From JAFDVL01 sp043719385 (lineage in GTDB: Bacteria > Acidobacteriota > Blastocatellia > RBC074): a stretch of 17,237 bases of DNA. Location: contig JAYSTY010000300.1 in assembly GCA_043719385.1 (NCBI GenBank), positions 1 through 17,237 of the forward strand, in the 5' to 3' direction. Below the pieces are notes generated by a model, which ran no database searches, had not been told where the DNA came from, and saw only the letters and a program-made list of their open reading frames with translations. Below, piece after piece: positions 15,223-17,237 of this stretch. A program made the translations under genes and the position numbers. Each line of letters begins with the position of its first letter. The first letter of the stretch is position 1.

Positions 15223-16290
15223 TCATTTCTTCGCCTCCGCCATCCAGTTCACCACGACCGTGTACTGCAAATTGGCGGTCGCCTCGCCCTGCGTGACAAA
15301 GAGGAAGCGCTGGCCGTCCGCCGTCACGGCATAGGCATTGGGTAGCGCCCGCAGCGGCGCGAGATCGAAGAGCGCCTTGGGCACACCCGCCTCAAAGCTG
15401 CTGCCCGGTTTCACCTCTACCGCCATCAGCTTATTGTCGCCGGATAGGTAGAACAGCTCTTTGCCATCGCTCCGCCAATGCGCAAAGGTGCCGCCATTGG
15501 TGGAAACCTGCCACTTGCCACCCGAAGCGGGAAAGGTCTGCACGAACACTTCGAACCGCCCTTGCTCGTTTGACTGATAAGCGACCCAGTGCCCGTCGGG
15601 TGAGAACCGTCCATAGCCTTCGCTGAACGGCGTCTGCAAAAATGGGAACGGTTGGCGCTCTCCCTCCACGGGCAAGACCCACAGATCAAATCCCGTTTTC
15701 GGATCAACCCGGGCATAAAAAATGAAGCGACCATCCGCCGACCAACTGGTGGGATAGCTCGGCGCATCCGCCTTGAGCAGCAGTTCCTCCTGCCCGCCGC
15801 CACTCGCCAGCTTTTGATAGAAGTGAGAACCAGCGCCTCGATTCGCCCCCCAGGCGATGTGGCTCCCATCGGGCGACCAGACGGGATAGCGATCATCGCC
15901 AGGATCGAAGGTCAGCCGGCCGCTGGTACCGCCTCGTGCAAGGTCTATCACATAGATGTCGTATGTTCGGGTCTGTGGATCAAGGCGCGCAACCGCAACC
16001 CGCTTCCCATCGGGTGAGAGGCTGGGAGCGTCAATCAACCCCGGCGCGCCGACCGATTCCAGCCGCTTACCCGCGCGATCCACCCAGATAAGTTGCTGAT
16101 TGTTGTAGGAGCCGGTCGGATCGTAGATCAGACTGCCATTGTCTGACACGGATAAGGCGACTCTGCCGCCATAGGCGGTGACTCCGACCTTGTCTACAAC
16201 CACAAATGGCTCGCCCGCGAGTTTCAGATTGCCGGCATCGAAGGGCTGTGCCAGTAGCGCCCCCGCGCGCGCGAAGAGCAGATGCTTCAA
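15223..16290 (-). pseudogene. Downstream fragment of interrupted PD40/TolB-like propeller gene
   Basis: About 355 codons of WD40-like PD40 propeller repeats: APSLSPDGKRVAVAR, YPVWSPDGSHIAWG, TSWSADGRFIFYAR, GRFSPDGHWVAYQS and FAHWRSDGKELFYL are successive blades, and the sequence ends VVVNWMAEAKK as usual for this family in Acidobacteriota. It begins in repeat copy 1 of the CRISPR-like array; the family pattern (YLLFxRxGxLxAQPFD) shows that LLFARAGALLAQPFDAGNLKLAGEP is internal, not a natural N-terminus. The only possible restart is a TTG at 16290 inside the inserted DNA, with no ribosome site. Frame is the same as the upstream fragment, since the insert is 123 bp. The fragment is GC-rich (63 to 73% in four hand-counted 60-base lines across this gene). 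Confidence 0.8.
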
Positions 16291-16406
16291 AAACCCTGTG
16301 GAATCAACTTTCTAAAAGCGCCCCCGCGCGCGCGAAGAGCAGATGTTATTATATTAAGCAAGAAAACTCACTCTATCCAGCGCCCCCGCGCGCGCGAAGA
16401 GCAGAT
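16256..16406 (+). CRISPR. CRISPR-like mini-array (3 repeats, 2 spacers) inside a coding gene; probable ectopic type I-E-like array
   Basis: Three identical 28-bp units lie at 16256-16283, 16317-16344 and 16379-16406; each begins AGCGCCCCCGCG and ends GAAGAGCAGAT. The spacers are 33 bp (16284-16316) and 34 bp (16345-16378), unlike each other and AT-rich (12 of 33 and 10 of 34 are G or C) within a GC-rich gene. Both spacers begin with G directly after the repeat, whereas the native sequence after copy 3 begins with A. In E. coli type I-E, Cas1-Cas2 duplicates a 28-bp repeat and inserts a 33-bp fragment whose first base is the PAM-derived G; the match in geometry is exact for spacer 1 and one base long for spacer 2. 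The repeat shares CCCCGCGC at positions 6-13 and GCG at 16-18 with the E. coli repeat in register. By that orientation the leader side is left and spacer 1 is the newer one. No cas genes are in the window, so activity is unproved. A chance tandem duplication would not give unrelated spacers. Confidence 0.62.
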
Positions 16407-17237
16407 AGCCGCTGTCCGTCGCGCCCATCGGTGATACCGCATAGAGCGCGCGTGAATCTGTCGCCAGCAACCGCGTTGGCGCTTGACCATCAAGCGCGGC
16501 GAGATAAATTTCCGAAGCTCCCTGCGGATTGGGCGTCCTGAGATAGAGGAAGTGGCGACCGTCAGGTAAAAAGACAGGATAGTGGTAAAGAGCCTCCTGA
16601 TTTGACTGTGCTGTCCCCACCACCAGTGTCGGCTCGCCGCCCGTTGCCGGAACACGATAAATCTTTCCGTACGAGGTGAAGAGAATGACCCCGTCGCGGT
16701 TCCACGTGCCGCCTCTTATTCCTGACATGTCCCCGCCACCTGGCAGCGAACAGAGCGTTTGTGGCGCCCCGCCCGCAAGATCGAGTTTCTTGAGCTTGCC
16801 TTCGGAGGAGAAGCAGATTGAGCGGCTGTCCGGCGACCAGAAGTGCTTCCCACTAACCCCATCCGTGCCGGGCAGCAGTTGCGCCGTGAGCGAAGCCAGC
16901 GGGCGCAACCAAAGACTGTTTCGGCCTTCAGCGGTTGCAGCGAAGACCAGGTTGCGGCCATCGGGAGAAAGCTCAGGCAGCAGGAGCGCGGTCACCTTCT
17001 CCGGCGCGGCAATGGTAAAGCGCCCAGCGACAGCTTCGACGGGCGGCGACTGGCGAAGATACTTCACGGCGAAGGGCAAGGCCGCCAGTAAAGCCAATAC
17101 CGCAACCGCCGCCACTGCCATCCAGAGCCGCACATTGCCAAACAGTTCTGTCGTACTCGTGGCGGGCAAACTCCCAGTCAGCGCAGGCAGCGCCGTTGTC
17201 GCTTCCAGCCGCGAACCAGAAGGCGTCGTCAGCGTAC
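16354..17237 (-). pseudogene. Upstream fragment of interrupted membrane-anchored PD40 protein (probable Ser/Thr kinase C-terminal part), 5' end beyond window
   Basis: The frame is open to the right edge. From the edge it reads a Pro/Thr/Ser-rich linker, then one membrane helix (VRLWMAVAAVAVLALLAALPFAV), then PD40 propeller blades: LPELSPDGRNLVFAA, FWSPDSRSICFSS, GTWNRDGVILFTS and YPVFLPDGRHFLYLR. This linker-TM-propeller order is that of acidobacterial receptor-type Ser/Thr protein kinases, with the kinase domain expected upstream; a winged-helix CadC-like domain is an alternative. No start codon is claimed in the window (the TTG at 17169 is internal). The frame runs through repeat copy 3 as GYLLFARAGAL, then seven residues from spacer 2, and stops at the TAA at 16354-16356. 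The product therefore loses the second half of the propeller. Confidence 0.78.

Noticed and set aside
15223..16290. A separate complete gene starting at 16290
   Set aside because: The start is a TTG within inserted DNA, without ribosome site, and the sequence begins in the middle of a conserved propeller blade.
16256..16406. LLFARAGAL as a repeated protein domain within the PD40 product
   Set aside because: Only copies 1 and 3 are in the same frame; copy 2 is shifted, a stop codon lies between, and the inserts are unrelated DNA. Identity at every base including silent positions points to DNA-level duplication.
16256..16406. Insertion sequence or simple tandem duplication as cause of the triple repeat
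   Set aside because: IS target duplications are usually 2-14 bp and flank a transposase-sized element; tandem duplication would copy the spacer as well, but the two spacers differ.

Overview
The window is bacterial and gene-dense, with every recognisable gene on the minus strand, so transcription runs from high to low coordinates. An Acidobacteriota host, perhaps Blastocatellia-like, is my best guess (moderate confidence). The reasons are a very large Oar-like TonB-dependent receptor with an N-terminal carboxypeptidase-regulatory domain, a membrane-anchored protein with a C-terminal PD40/TolB-like propeller of the kind fused to Ser/Thr kinases there, and an Rpn/DUF4351 nuclease. No marker gene in the window settles it.

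Layout in transcription order. 17237-15223: a GC-rich PD40-propeller gene (its 5' end, probably a kinase domain, lies outside) that is split by an insertion. 14869-11411: TonB-dependent receptor with a strong Shine-Dalgarno sequence and a long, palindrome-rich leader. 11294-6305: a tight run of five genes, bicupin (IolB/KduI-like), Rpn-family nuclease, threonine synthase, an unrecognised 225-residue protein and a secreted M20 peptidase. 6152-2009: MFS transporter of the anion:cation symporter type, short SerA-like 2-hydroxyacid dehydrogenase, O-methyltransferase and small transaldolase. 1967-1213: a HicB-like antitoxin overlapping a PIN toxin. 1134-1: aldehyde dehydrogenase (GabD-like), cut by the window edge. 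The bicupin, MFS carrier, hydroxyacid dehydrogenase, transaldolase and aldehyde dehydrogenase could together handle sugar acids, but that is inference from families and proximity.

The main discovery candidate is at 16256-16406. A 28-bp stretch of the PD40 gene is present three times, perfectly identical, separated by two unrelated AT-rich inserts of 33 and 34 bp, each starting with G. This has the geometry of a type I-E CRISPR array (28-bp duplicated repeat, about 33-bp spacer, PAM-derived G). The duplicated coding sequence also matches the core of type I-E repeats in the same register. I read it as a neo-CRISPR array made by off-target Cas1-Cas2 integration, twice, inside a protein-coding gene. 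The net 123-bp insert keeps frame but brings a stop codon; removing it restores a continuous propeller sequence.

A second pattern is that all six intergenic gaps longer than about 75 bp contain an inverted-repeat element starting within a few bases of the upstream gene's stop codon. Four of these are built from degenerate 7-bp units with a different heptamer in each element. The other two are pairs of REP-like hairpins.
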